From assembly GCF_022834715.1 (NCBI RefSeq), contig NZ_BQKC01000001.1:718501-782500 (forward strand): a stretch of DNA of 64,000 bases, in the 5' to 3' direction. Origin of the DNA: Granulimonas faecalis (lineage in GTDB: Bacteria; Actinomycetota; Coriobacteriia; Coriobacteriales; Atopobiaceae). Position numbers and translations under genes: made by a program. This document shows, piece after piece, positions 50,614-59,049 of the stretch. Every line of letters begins with the position of its first letter. The first letter of the stretch is position 1. Under the pieces are notes generated by a model that worked only from the letters and a program-made list of their open reading frames with translations, did no database searches and was not told where the DNA came from.

Positions 50614-51894
50614 TCACCCCGCCAGGAAGTCCACCGCGAACTGCGCCGCCAGCCTCACGCCGTCCGCCAGCACCCTCTCGTCGGGGTTGTAGTGGCAGGA
50701 GTGCTGCGGCCAGCAGTGGTCGGTCCCCGTGGTGGAGCAGCCCAGGAACACGAAGCACCCGGGCACCTCGAACAGGTACTCCGAGAAGTCCTCGCCGGGC
50801 ATGGACCCGCGGTACGAGACCAATGCCTCCTCGCCCAGCATCTCCCGGGCCGCCCGCCGGGCCACCTCGGTCACCGCCGGGTCGTTCACCACGGCCCAGC
50901 TTCCCAGGGTGTAGTCGGTCACGCGGGCCGAGCACCCGAAGGCCTCGGCCGTGTCCTCCACGATGCGCTTCATGAGCAGAGGCACCCGCGCGTGGACCTC
51001 GGGGTCGAACGTACGCACCGTGCCCTCGAGCCAGGCGCTCCCGGCGATGACGTTCCGGGCCGTGCCGCCGTGGAACTGCCCCACGGTGACCACCACGGGC
51101 TCGAACGGCGACACCTGCCGGCTCACCACGGTCTGCAGCTGCTCAACGATGGCGGCGCCGGCCACCACGGCGTCGGCCCCGCGGTGGGGGAGCGCGCCGT
51201 GGGCCGAGGTGCCGGTGACCTCCACGCGCCACCAGTCGGCGTTTGCCATGCGGGCCCCGGGCTCCACCGAGACCGTGCCGCTCGGTAGCTCGCTCCAGAT
51301 GTGGCAGCCCCACGCCGCGTCAACGCCGTCGCACACGCCGGCCTCCACCAGCATGCGGGCTCCCTGGGAGCACTCCTCGGCGGGCTGGAACACCAGACGC
51401 ACCTCCCCGGCGAGGAGGTCGCGGTTGGCCTGGAGCACGGTGGCGGCGCCCAGGAGCATGGCGGCGTGGCAGTCGTGGCCGCAGGCATGCATGAGGCCGG
51501 GGGAGAGCGAGGAGAACGGCAGCCCGGTGTCCTCGGCCACGGGCAGTGCGTCGATGTCGGCCCGGAGCAGCACGCGTCTGCGGGCCGTGCCGTCCTGCCC
51601 GTAGGCGCCGGGCGCCGTGCCCCGCACCGTGGCCACCACGGCGTTGGGGAGCGGCATGGCGTGCTCCACGCCCAGGGCCGCGAGCTGGGCCGCGACGGCC
51701 GCGGCGGTGCCGGTCTCCTCCAGGGAGGCCTCCGGGTGCGCGTGGAACCAGCGGCGCAGCCCGATCACCGCCCCCTCCACGGCGTCAGCGGCGGCCGTCA
51801 CGCGGGCGGCGCCCCCACGGCCGGGGTCGGTGCCCGCTGGCGCGGCGGCGAGCGGGGCGGTGTCCAGGACGTCAGCGAGCGGGTCTGCGGCCAT
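50614..51894 (-). CDS. M20-family amidohydrolase (N-acyl amino acid / hippurate hydrolase type)
   Basis: A 426-residue cytoplasmic metallohydrolase. The metal-binding ACGHDCHAAMLLG and catalytic Glu pair in QPAEECSQGA are visible, along with HAHPEASLEE near the N-terminus. It has a dimerisation domain and the closing HSCHYNPDERVL-type segment with a conserved His. Family members remove N-acyl groups from amino acids or related amides; the exact substrate is unknown. The ATG at 51894 has GAGGAGG 4 nt upstream. The N-terminus has about 35 extra Ala/Gly-rich residues. It is divergent from the thiamine riboswitch operon. Confidence 0.88.
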   Translation of the reverse strand: MAADPLADVLDTAPLAAAPAGTDPGRGGAARVTAAADAVEGAVIGLRRWFHAHPEASLEETGTAAAVAAQLAALGVEHAMPLPNAVVATVRGTAPGAYGQDGTARRRVLLRADIDALPVAEDTGLPFSSLSPGLMHACGHDCHAAMLLGAATVLQANRDLLAGEVRLVFQPAEECSQGARMLVEAGVCDGVDAAWGCHIWSELPSGTVSVEPGARMANADWWRVEVTGTSAHGALPHRGADAVVAGAAIVEQLQTVVSRQVSPFEPVVVTVGQFHGGTARNVIAGSAWLEGTVRTFDPEVHARVPLLMKRIVEDTAEAFGCSARVTDYTLGSWAVVNDPAVTEVARRAAREMLGEEALVSYRGSMPGEDFSEYLFEVPGCFVFLGCSTTGTDHCWPQHSCHYNPDERVLADGVRLAAQFAVDFLAG

Positions 51895-51967
51895 GGGTCC
51901 TCCTCGGGGTCGTGATGTCCCTAGGATAGCGCCCCCACGGCCGGCCGGCTGGGCTATACTCCAACCG

Positions 51968-52055
51968 AACGGGGGGCTGGCGCACGCCGGCTGAGATTGG
52001 GCCCATCGCGGCCCTGACCCGCAACCTGATCTGGGTAATGCCAGCGTAGGGACCA
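51968..52055 (+). ncRNA. TPP (THI-box) riboswitch
   Basis: The aptamer core is plain: GGGGGG then CTGAGAT (51991-51997), TGACCC, ACCTGATCTGG (52024-52034) and GTAATGCCAGCGTAGGGA (52035-52052). It binds thiamine pyrophosphate. It lies 70 nt before the thiamine-binding protein gene and has a terminator with competing pairings just downstream, so excess TPP should stop transcription of the four-gene operon. Confidence 0.96.
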
Positions 52056-52072
52056 CAGCGCTCGTGACACGA

Positions 52073-52100
52073 GGGTCCCGGTCGAGGCGGGGCCCTTTTT
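52073..52100 (+). terminator. Riboswitch-controlled terminator
   Basis: GGGTCCCG (52073-52080) pairs with CGGGGCCC (52088-52095, one G-U) and is followed by five T. The same GGGTCCC can pair instead with GGGACC at 52050-52055 at the aptamer's 3' end, giving an antiterminator when TPP is absent. Seen as pairings; the switching is inferred. Confidence 0.8.
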
Positions 52101-52123
52101 CTCCCCGCCGGAGAGGAGCGCGT

Positions 52124-52453
52124 ATGCAGTGTGCCGTAGCCATCCAGGTCCTTCCCATGGACGCCGTCTCCGACGACGAGGTGGTGCGCATCGTCGACGA
52201 GGTCATCGACTACCTCAGGGCCCAGCCCGTGAGCCTGTTCGTGGGGCCGTTCGAGTCCACCGTCGAGGGCGACTACGACCTCTGCATGGACATCCTGAAG
52301 GCCTGCCAGGAGATCGCCGTCAAGGCCGGCGCCGGCAAGGTCATGACCTACGCCAAGATCGACGTCCGCGCCGAGGAGCCCATGCTCACCACGGAGCGCA
52401 AGGTGGGCAAGTACGCCGGCATCAACGCGCGCTTCGACGCCGACCATGCCTGA
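52124..52453 (+). CDS. Thiamine-binding protein (YkoF/MTH1187 fold)
   Basis: A 109-residue single-domain cytoplasmic protein. It begins MQCAVAIQVLPMDAVSDDEV and has VSLFVGPFESTVEGDYD and KVMTYAKIDVRAEEPML, matching the MTH1187/YkoF-like thiamine-binding family. B. subtilis YkoF carries two such domains; here there is one, so it probably dimerises. The ATG at 52124 has GAGAGGAG upstream. It is the first gene of the TPP-riboswitch operon and overlaps the permease gene by 8 nt, suggesting it captures or senses the imported thiamine or pyrimidine. Confidence 0.92.
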   Translation: MQCAVAIQVLPMDAVSDDEVVRIVDEVIDYLRAQPVSLFVGPFESTVEGDYDLCMDILKACQEIAVKAGAGKVMTYAKIDVRAEEPMLTTERKVGKYAGINARFDADHA

Positions 52454-53285
52454 TTCCCCCGCCCGTCGGGCCGCCGCCCCCGCCCGTGCCGAGAGGCCCG
52501 CGCCCGCCCACGCCACCGCCCGCCCGCGCCGCCGCTGGGTGGCGCCCACGATGGCCGTGGCCGTGCTGCTCGTCGCCTGGCAGGCCGTGGTGTCGCTGGG
52601 CGTCGTGCCGTCGTTCCTGCTGCCCGGGCCTGTGGACGTCGCCCGCGCCCTTGTGGACGACGCGCCGCTGCTCGCCTCCCACGCGCTCGTGACCATGGCC
52701 GAGGCCCTCGCCGGCCTCGCCCTGGGCGTGGCCGCGGGCTTCCTCATCGCCTGCGCCATGGAGCGCTTCGGCCCCCTCAGGCGCGCCCTCCGGCCCCTGG
52801 TCACCGTGAGCCAGACCATCCCCACCGTGGCCATCGCGCCGCTCCTCGTGCTCTGGCTGGGCTACGGCATGCTGCCCAAGGTGCTGCTCGTGGCCCTCAC
52901 CACGTTCTTCCCGGTGACCGTGGCCCTGGCCGAGGGCTTCGCCTCGGCCGACCCCGACGCCTGCGACCTGCTCCGCACCATGGGCGCCTCGCGCCTCCAG
53001 GTGTTCCGCTACGCCAAGCTGCCGGCGGCCATGGGGTCGTTCTTCGGCGGCCTGCGCATCAGCGTTACCTACGCCGTGGTGGGCGCCGTGGTGGCCGAGT
53101 GGCTCGGCGGCTTCGACGGCCTGGGCGTCTACATGACGCGCGTGCGCAAGTCCTACTCCTACGACCAGATGTTCGCGGTCATCGCGATCATCTCAGCCCT
53201 GTCCCTCGCGCTCATGGCGGCCGTCGACGCGCTCGCGCGCCTGGCCATGCCCTGGCGCCGCCACGGAAGGAACCCCCAGCCATGA
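52446..53285 (+). CDS. thiX: ABC transporter permease for thiamine precursor (ThiX-like)
   Basis: A 279-residue inner-membrane permease of the BPD family with about six segments. The N-terminus is Ala/Arg/Pro-rich before the first segment (WVAPTMAVAVLLVAWQAVV). The coupling loop includes DLLRTMGASRLQVFRYAKLP, the EAA-like motif of SsuC/ThiX permeases. It is paired with a THI5/NMT1-like binding protein (next gene, ATGA overlap) and an ATPase. The TPP riboswitch upstream points to import of thiamine or its pyrimidine precursor. Confidence 0.92.
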   Translation: MPDSPARRAAAPARAERPAPAHATARPRRRWVAPTMAVAVLLVAWQAVVSLGVVPSFLLPGPVDVARALVDDAPLLASHALVTMAEALAGLALGVAAGFLIACAMERFGPLRRALRPLVTVSQTIPTVAIAPLLVLWLGYGMLPKVLLVALTTFFPVTVALAEGFASADPDACDLLRTMGASRLQVFRYAKLPAAMGSFFGGLRISVTYAVVGAVVAEWLGGFDGLGVYMTRVRKSYSYDQMFAVIAIISALSLALMAAVDALARLAMPWRRHGRNPQP

Positions 53286-54310
53286 CCGGCATCCCCCGTC
53301 GAACCCTGATCGAGACCGCCCTCCTCGCCCCCGCCGCCTGCGCCCTGGCCGCGTGCGCCGGTACGGGTGGCACTTCCGGCTCCGGCACCCCCGAGGACCC
53401 CGAGAAACTCACCTTCGTGCTCGACTACACCCCCAACACCAACCACACCGGCATCTACGTGGCCATGGAGAAGGGCTGGTACAGGGAGCAGGGCATCGAG
53501 CTGGAGGTCGTGCAGCCGCCCGAGGACGGCGCCGACGCCCTCGTGGGCTCCGGACGCGCCCAGCTGGGCATGGGCTACCAGGACGTCATGGCCAACTACC
53601 TGGGCAGCGACGACCCGCTGCCGGTGACCGCGGTCGCGGCCGTGGTGCAGCACAACACGAGCGGCATCATCTCCCGCAAGGGCGACGGCGTCACGCGGCC
53701 GGCGGCCCTGGCGGGTAGGCGCTACGGCACGTGGGACCAGGACGTGGAGAAGGCCATCGTGAGGAGCGTGGTGGAGACGGACGGCGGCGACTGGTCCCAG
53801 GTGGAGCTCGTGCCCGCCAACTCCACCGACGAGGTCACCGGCCTCAGGGCCGACCAGTTCGACGCCATCTGGTGCTTCGAGGCCTGGGCCGGGCAGAACG
53901 CCAAGGTCCAGGACTACCCCGTGGACTACTTCGCCTTCCGCGACATCGACCCGCGGTTCGACTACTACACGCCGGTCATCGTCGCCAACGACACCTTCCT
54001 CGCCGAGCAGCCGGACACCGTGCGGAGGTTCCTCGATGCCACGGCCAGGGGTTACCTCTACGCCTCCGAGCACGTGGACGAGGCCGCCGACATCCTCGTG
54101 GAGGCCGCCCCCGAGGTGGACCCCGAGCTCGCCCGCGCCTCCCAGGAGTACCTTGCCGACAAGTACGTGGCCGACGCCCCCCGCTGGGGCTACATCGACC
54201 CGGAGCGCTGGGCCTCGTTCTACACGTGGATGAACGACCAGGGCCTTACGGCGGAGAGGCTGGACCCCGAGGGCGGCTTCACGAACGACTACCTGCCCGG
54301 CGGTGAGTGA
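53282..54310 (+). CDS. thiY: THI5/NMT1-like substrate-binding lipoprotein (ThiY-like)
   Basis: A 342-residue lipoprotein. Its signal peptide carries a lipobox LAAC with the modified Cys near residue 25, after an RR pair. The binding domain begins KLTFVLDYTPNTNHTGIYVA, the typical ThiY/NMT1 opening, and includes DGADALVGSGRAQLGMGYQD. Relatives bind N-formyl-4-amino-5-aminomethyl-2-methylpyrimidine or HMP. It would be lipidated by the Lgt encoded at 35682 and deliver ligand to ThiX. It overlaps thiX by 4 nt and thiZ by 8 nt. Confidence 0.95.
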   Translation: MTGIPRRTLIETALLAPAACALAACAGTGGTSGSGTPEDPEKLTFVLDYTPNTNHTGIYVAMEKGWYREQGIELEVVQPPEDGADALVGSGRAQLGMGYQDVMANYLGSDDPLPVTAVAAVVQHNTSGIISRKGDGVTRPAALAGRRYGTWDQDVEKAIVRSVVETDGGDWSQVELVPANSTDEVTGLRADQFDAIWCFEAWAGQNAKVQDYPVDYFAFRDIDPRFDYYTPVIVANDTFLAEQPDTVRRFLDATARGYLYASEHVDEAADILVEAAPEVDPELARASQEYLADKYVADAPRWGYIDPERWASFYTWMNDQGLTAERLDPEGGFTNDYLPGGE

Positions 54311-55064
54311 CGTGGCGCCGGTCCTCGAGGCGCGCGGCCTCACGGTCTCCTGGGAGGGCATGGGGGTGCTGGACGACGTCTCGCTCTCCGTGGGCGCCGG
54401 CCAGCTCGTGTGCCTCGTGGGCCGTTCCGGCTCCGGCAAGTCGACGCTGTTCCACGCGCTGGCCGGGCTCTCGGTGCCCGACGCCGGCACCGTGCTCCTG
54501 GAGGGGGAGGACGTCACCGGGCACCCCGGCTCCGTGGCCTACATGCTGCAGAAGGACCTGCTCCTGCCCGAGCGCACCGTGCTCGACAACACCGCCCTGC
54601 CGCTCCTGCTCAAGGGCGTGCCCAAGGCCGAGGCCCGCACCCGGGCGTCGGGGAGGTTCGCCCGGTTTGGCCTCGAGGGCAGCCAGGGTCTCTACCCGGA
54701 CCAGCTCTCCGGCGGCATGCGCCAGCGGGCCGCGCTCCTGCGCACCTGCCTCATGGACGACCCCGTGGTCCTCATGGACGAGCCCTTCAGCGCGCTGGAC
54801 GCCCTCACGCGGCAGGACATGCGCGCATGGCTCCTCGACCTCGTGGACGCCGTCGGGCTCACGGTGCTGCTCGTCACCCACGACGTCGACGAGGCCGTGG
54901 CCCTGGCCGACCGCATCCTCGTGCTCCGGGGCGACCCCGCGGCCGGCGTGCCCTCCTCCGTCGCGGGCGAGGTGGACGTGGACTGTCCCCGGGCCGATCG
55001 CGCGGGGTTCGTGCTCACAGAGGCCGCCCTCGAGGTCAAGCGGGCGGTGCTCGCGCTGCTCTGA
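54303..55064 (+). CDS. thiZ: ABC transporter ATP-binding protein (ThiZ-like)
   Basis: A 253-residue ATPase. It has Walker A VGRSGSGKSTL (about 39-49), a Q-loop in MLQKDLLLPERT, signature LSGGMRQRAALLRT (about 136) and Walker B VVLMDEPFSALD (about 153), with H-loop THDVDEAVALADR. It belongs to the nitrate/sulfonate/taurine-type ATPases that pair with ThiX/ThiY. GTG start with 8-nt overlap. It is the last gene of the riboswitch operon. A GC-rich hairpin (55105-55134) lies between it and the convergent glycosyltransferase gene. Confidence 0.94.
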   Translation: MSDVAPVLEARGLTVSWEGMGVLDDVSLSVGAGQLVCLVGRSGSGKSTLFHALAGLSVPDAGTVLLEGEDVTGHPGSVAYMLQKDLLLPERTVLDNTALPLLLKGVPKAEARTRASGRFARFGLEGSQGLYPDQLSGGMRQRAALLRTCLMDDPVVLMDEPFSALDALTRQDMRAWLLDLVDAVGLTVLLVTHDVDEAVALADRILVLRGDPAAGVPSSVAGEVDVDCPRADRAGFVLTEAALEVKRAVLALL

Positions 55065-55104
55065 GGGCCGGGTGCGGCGGATGCGGGCGAGGGGCGTGGC
55101 GACG

Positions 55105-55134
55105 GCCGGGGCCGCCCCCCCGCGGCGCCCCGGC
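55105..55134. terminator. GC-rich convergent hairpin
   Basis: GCCGGGGC pairs perfectly with GCCCCGGC, 41 nt after thiZ and touching the end of the convergent glycosyltransferase gene. There is no T-run, so termination is uncertain. Confidence 0.4.
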
Positions 55135-56990
55135 TACCCCTTGGCCCCGCGGTGGAAGATGCCGCCGCGGAAGCCCCGCTGCGAGCTGCGGTCGAGCGCG
55201 TCGTGGAGCTCGTCGTTCTCGGCGCAGGCCTCCTCGAGGCGCCGCTCGAGGTCGGCCACACGGTCGCGCAGGCCGGCGTTCTCGGTCTCCAGGCGGTCGT
55301 GGCCGTCGATGGCCACGGCGCAGGCCTCCTTGAGGCGGTCGCAGGTCTCCTCGAAGGTCCGGGCGCTCCTCACCAGGCGGATGGCCAGCACGCGGGAGTC
55401 GAGGTCGCGCCGGGTGGGCGTGCCCAGGGAGAGCGCTGAGACGAGCCCGTTCTCCCGGGTCACGCGCACGCTGCCAATGGACCACAGCTCGCCGTCCACG
55501 TTGTCGGCCGGCACGACGCAGGTGGCGAGGGCCACCTGCGCGGCGCAGCGCCGGTAGGCGGCCGTGCCCTCAAGGGGCTCGGAGGCCACCACGGCCACGG
55601 GCAGGCCGGCGGCGCGGGCCACGAGGGCGTCGTAGGCGCAGCGCTCGTCGCCGGCGAGCATCACGAGGGCGTCGGCCTCTGCGTCGGCGAGGGCCTTCTC
55701 GAGCGCTCGGGCGCGGTCGAGCACGCGGTCCTGGGGCGGGAGCGCCGCGTTGCCCGAGAGGCCCGAGGGGAGCGGACCGGCGGCGTCGCTCAGCACGGTG
55801 GGGGAGGAGCGCCTGGCGCCCAGGGCGTCGATGACATGCTTGGCGCGGGCCACGTCGTCCCCCGCGTGGAGCAGGAACGCCGGTCGGTGCACGCGGCCCC
55901 CCTCGAGGGCGAGGCCTTGGGCGGAGGCCAGCGCCACGGCGTAGGCCGCCACGTCGGCGTCGCCGCCGGCCACGGCGCCGCACACGTAGGGCGCGCCCCA
56001 GCTCTCGAGGAGGGCGTCGGCCGCCGCGGGCCAGTCCTCCACGCCCACGCGGTCGGGGAAGCACGCCACGGCCTCGCCGGCGAGCATGAGGGCCATGCCC
56101 TCCCAGTCGTCGTAGTAGCGCTCCCAGCGCTCGGTGCGGTTGAGGTACTCCACCACGACCTCGGCCGTGGCGCGGTTGGCGCACACCTGGCGGAATTCCT
56201 CGAGCGAGAGCGTGCCGCCCCCGTCGTCGGTGCAGATGGTGACCGAGCGGAGGTCGGGGCGCACGGTGAGGCGGGGGCAGAGGGTGGCCGCGAGGAAGCT
56301 CAGCACGGCCTCGTCACGGCTGGCCACGGCGCCGATGCCGATCTCCGCGAAGGCGCGGCGCACGAGCTCCGCTGAGAAGAGCCGGCCGCGGATCTGCACG
56401 GGCACCTGGCGCGTCACGAACATGGCGTCCACCACGTCGCGGCCCTCGAGGGTCTGCATGAGCGGGGAGACCACGCGGGCCACGGAGCCGGTGGTGCGGT
56501 CGTCGAAGACGTCGTCCGGGGTCACGCGGGCGGCGGAGAGGTCGCCGGTGTCGCCGGTGCGGGAGAGGGCGTCGGCCACGGTGGGGACGTCTGCGGGCAC
56601 GGGCGCCGGCGCGCGGCCGGCGACGTACTCGACGGAAGGGACCACCACCTGGGCCTGGGCCTCATCGGCGGCCTCCACGAGGGAGGCGAGCGAGCGCGGC
56701 TCCAGGCGGTCGCCAGCGTCGGTGAAGACGATCCACCGGCCGCGGGACGCGCGCTGGCCCGAGCGGTACGACTCGAGGCGGCCGAGGGTGTCCGCGTGGC
56801 TCACCACGCGGACGGACGGGTCCTCGATGGCGGCCTCGGCCGCCACGCGGGCGGTGCCGTCGGTGGAGGCGTCGTCGACCACCACCACCTCGACGGTGGA
56901 CGGGGCCTGGTCGAGGGCCGCCTTGACGGCGCGGCGGAGCGTGCGCTCGGCGTTGTGGGCACGGATGACCACGGAGACGTCGGGTTCCAT
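55134..56990 (-). CDS. GT2 glycosyltransferase with second domain and C-terminal coiled coil
   Basis: A 618-residue cytoplasmic protein. The N-terminus is a GT-A fold (SVVIRAHNAERTLRRAVKAA, VVVVDDASTDGTARV, IVFTDAGDRLEP), transferring a sugar from a nucleotide donor. The middle (about 400-560) looks like a separate alpha/beta domain (DALVMLAGDERCAYDALVAR). The end (about 565-600) is a coiled coil (LETENAGLRDRVADLERRLE). No membrane segments. The ATG at 56990 has GAGGAGG upstream. It is paralogous in layout to the preceding gene, 141 nt upstream. Substrate unknown. Confidence 0.82.
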   Translation of the reverse strand: MEPDVSVVIRAHNAERTLRRAVKAALDQAPSTVEVVVVDDASTDGTARVAAEAAIEDPSVRVVSHADTLGRLESYRSGQRASRGRWIVFTDAGDRLEPRSLASLVEAADEAQAQVVVPSVEYVAGRAPAPVPADVPTVADALSRTGDTGDLSAARVTPDDVFDDRTTGSVARVVSPLMQTLEGRDVVDAMFVTRQVPVQIRGRLFSAELVRRAFAEIGIGAVASRDEAVLSFLAATLCPRLTVRPDLRSVTICTDDGGGTLSLEEFRQVCANRATAEVVVEYLNRTERWERYYDDWEGMALMLAGEAVACFPDRVGVEDWPAAADALLESWGAPYVCGAVAGGDADVAAYAVALASAQGLALEGGRVHRPAFLLHAGDDVARAKHVIDALGARRSSPTVLSDAAGPLPSGLSGNAALPPQDRVLDRARALEKALADAEADALVMLAGDERCAYDALVARAAGLPVAVVASEPLEGTAAYRRCAAQVALATCVVPADNVDGELWSIGSVRVTRENGLVSALSLGTPTRRDLDSRVLAIRLVRSARTFEETCDRLKEACAVAIDGHDRLETENAGLRDRVADLERRLEEACAENDELHDALDRSSQRGFRGGIFHRGAKG

Positions 56991-57131
56991 GGGAGAGCCT
57001 CCTCGCTGGGTGTGTTTGGGGTGCGGGTGCGGGACGCCGGCCCTATCGTACCCCAGCGGGGAGGGGGAGCCGCCACCTCGGCGGCCCAGGGGACCCAAAA
57101 CCCGGTGCGCCGGGCCGGGGAGCCCCATGGG

Positions 57132-58838
57132 TCACTCCTCGGCGGCCGGGTTCCAGGGTAGGCAGCCGGAGGCCACGAGCTGCCTGCGGAGCGCGCGGGC
57201 CTCCCCCTGGGCGGAGGCCAGGCGCGCCTGGAGGATGCTCACCTGCTCGCGCAGGCGCGCCACCTCGTCGGCGTCGGAGGCACGGGGCCCCATGGAGGAG
57301 TCGTCGTTGAGGCGCGGGTCGAAGAGCGGCAGCAGCGGTCCCTCCACCGCCGGTGCGGCGTCGCGGGGCGCGCCCTGCTCGAGGGCGTCGAGGAGTCGCG
57401 CGAGCCACGAGTCGCAGGTCTCGGACCCCTGGCGGGGCATCACGGCACCGCCGGTCGCGGCGCGCCAGAAGGGGGCGTCGACGGCCCTTGGGGGCGCGAG
57501 CACCGTGGCGGCTTGGGCGACGGCCACGAGGTCGTGCACACGGCCCGTCTCGCCGAGCGCCCACGCCAGCGAGGCGGGGACGCGCACGAGCACGGGGCGT
57601 CCGGACAGGCGGGCGACCATGAGGTCGAGGGGAAGCGCCGGGTCGCAGCAGAGCGTGCAGGCCACGGCGTCGGCGTCGTGCTCGTTGAGGACGGTGAGGA
57701 GGCGCCGTGCGCGCGGGAGGTACGACTCGCCGGGCTGCCAGTGCGGGAGCTCGAGCGTGGGTGCCACGGCGGCCCGATCGCGGTCGGCCAGGGGGACGGC
57801 CCTCACGGTCGAGTTGGCGAGGGCCAGCTCCATGGCCGGCCCCTCCGAGGCGGGCTCGTCGCCGGGGCCGATCAGCACCGCCAGGGCGCCCAGGGGCTCC
57901 GCGGGCCGCGGCTCGAGGGAGGATGAGCCCTGCACGGCGTCGAGGACGGCCGCGAGCGAGTCGGCGCACCAGGCCCCCACGGCATCTACGGCCTCGGCCA
58001 CGGGGAAGGCCGAGCAGAGCGCGTCGAAGGCCGCGGCACGGGCGCGGGGCTCCACGTTGGCGGGGAACCCGTCGAGCAGGGGTCTCGTGAGGCGAAGCGA
58101 GAGGGCGCGGTACGTGCGTCTCCGCTCGTCCCAGGCGTCGTGGCGGGAGATGACCCGTCCGGCCGCCCGCAGGGCCTCGGCGGCGGTGCAGAGCTCGGTG
58201 AAGGCCCGGACGTCCATGGCGGCGTCCCAGGGGCACCCGGCCTCGGGCGGGGCCACGGGAGGGGTGTCGAGCGACGCCATGGCGGGCGCCTCGAGCGCCA
58301 TGGAGAAGAGCGCGAGCGTGCCGCCGGCCCGGCAGGGGCCCGTGGTCGGCAGGCCGTCGAAGGAGCGGCGGGCGAGGCCCGTCTCGCAGAAGACGCCGTT
58401 GAGCTCCAGGGGCTGGCACGGGTCGTCGAAGAGCCGCGAGCAGGGGTCGGACGCACCCGCGGTCTCTGGCGAGAGGAGCGACGAGGGCACCACGAGGGGG
58501 GCGCCGGTACGGTCGGCGCAGCGGAGGGCCATGAGGCAGGCGTCCCGCTCGAGCCGGCGGTCGGCGTCGAGGAAACAGGCCCAGGGGGAGGCGGCCTCGG
58601 CGAGGCCCGCGGCACGCGCGGCCACGGACCCGCGGCGCCCCTCGAGCGTGACGACCGTCACCCGGGGGTCGAAGGAGAAGAGCAGGCACACGAGGCCCGT
58701 GGCGTCGTCGGAGGCGTCGTCGACGACGACCACCTGCACGGCGACGCCGGTCTGGGAGAGCGCGCTCTGGATGGAGCCGGCGAGGGTCTCTCCGGCGTTG
58801 TGGGCGGGAATCACGACGGTAATACGGGGCTTGTCCAT
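57132..58838 (-). CDS. GT2 glycosyltransferase, paralogue with C-terminal coiled coil
   Basis: A 568-residue cytoplasmic protein. It has a GT-A domain with ITVVIPAHNAGETLAGSIQS, VVVVDDASDDATG and the DxD-like CFLDADRRLERD. A second domain follows (DADAVACTLCCDPALPLDLM), with a terminal coiled coil (ADEVARLREQVSILQARLAS). The ATG at 58838 has GAGG upstream. It is the first gene of a two-gene minus-strand unit with the other GT2. Both probably decorate a surface polymer or protein; the distant flippase at 31486 could act in the same pathway, which is inference. Confidence 0.85.
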   Translation of the reverse strand: MDKPRITVVIPAHNAGETLAGSIQSALSQTGVAVQVVVVDDASDDATGLVCLLFSFDPRVTVVTLEGRRGSVAARAAGLAEAASPWACFLDADRRLERDACLMALRCADRTGAPLVVPSSLLSPETAGASDPCSRLFDDPCQPLELNGVFCETGLARRSFDGLPTTGPCRAGGTLALFSMALEAPAMASLDTPPVAPPEAGCPWDAAMDVRAFTELCTAAEALRAAGRVISRHDAWDERRRTYRALSLRLTRPLLDGFPANVEPRARAAAFDALCSAFPVAEAVDAVGAWCADSLAAVLDAVQGSSSLEPRPAEPLGALAVLIGPGDEPASEGPAMELALANSTVRAVPLADRDRAAVAPTLELPHWQPGESYLPRARRLLTVLNEHDADAVACTLCCDPALPLDLMVARLSGRPVLVRVPASLAWALGETGRVHDLVAVAQAATVLAPPRAVDAPFWRAATGGAVMPRQGSETCDSWLARLLDALEQGAPRDAAPAVEGPLLPLFDPRLNDDSSMGPRASDADEVARLREQVSILQARLASAQGEARALRRQLVASGCLPWNPAAEE

Positions 58839-58937
58839 GGTGCCTCGATTCCGGGGATGTCTTTCAATGCCGTTTCAGCATACCAGTTGAAGTCGATATG
58901 AAAAACAGGGACTTCAGCTCCGCCCCACCGAGGCCCT

Positions 58938-58987
58938 GTCCCATCACCCGGACACTTTTGTCCCAACGGTCGGGCACCTCTGTCCCA
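58938..58987 (+). repeat. Dispersed 50-bp repeat, copy 2
   Basis: It matches 50172-50221 at 46 of 50 positions in the same orientation. Its right half is also the left arm of the perfect palindrome at 58967-59016, so part of the repeat has been duplicated in inverted form here. It lies 100 bp upstream of the GT2 gene start. Confidence 0.65.
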
Positions 58988-59016
58988 CGGCGCCGTGGGA
59001 CAGAGGTGCCCGACCG
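58967..59016. repeat. Perfect 50-bp palindrome
   Basis: Every base from 58967 to 59016 pairs with its mirror base about the centre 58991/58992. The left arm begins CGGTCGGGCACCTCTGTCCC. It can form a 21-bp-plus hairpin with essentially no unpaired loop beyond CGGCGCCG. It lies between divergent promoters' region of the GT2 pair and the end of the next minus-strand gene, so it may serve as terminator, cruciform or mobile-element end. Confidence 0.8.
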
Positions 59017-59049
59017 GGGCGAAGTCCCGGCGCCCGCCGCGGGGGGGGG

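Noticed and set aside
56134-58890. A 918-codon open frame opposite the two GT2 genes
   Set aside because: It runs across both GT2 genes and their gap, is Ser/Arg/Ala-rich and motif-free, while both minus-strand genes show GT-A motifs and ribosome sites.
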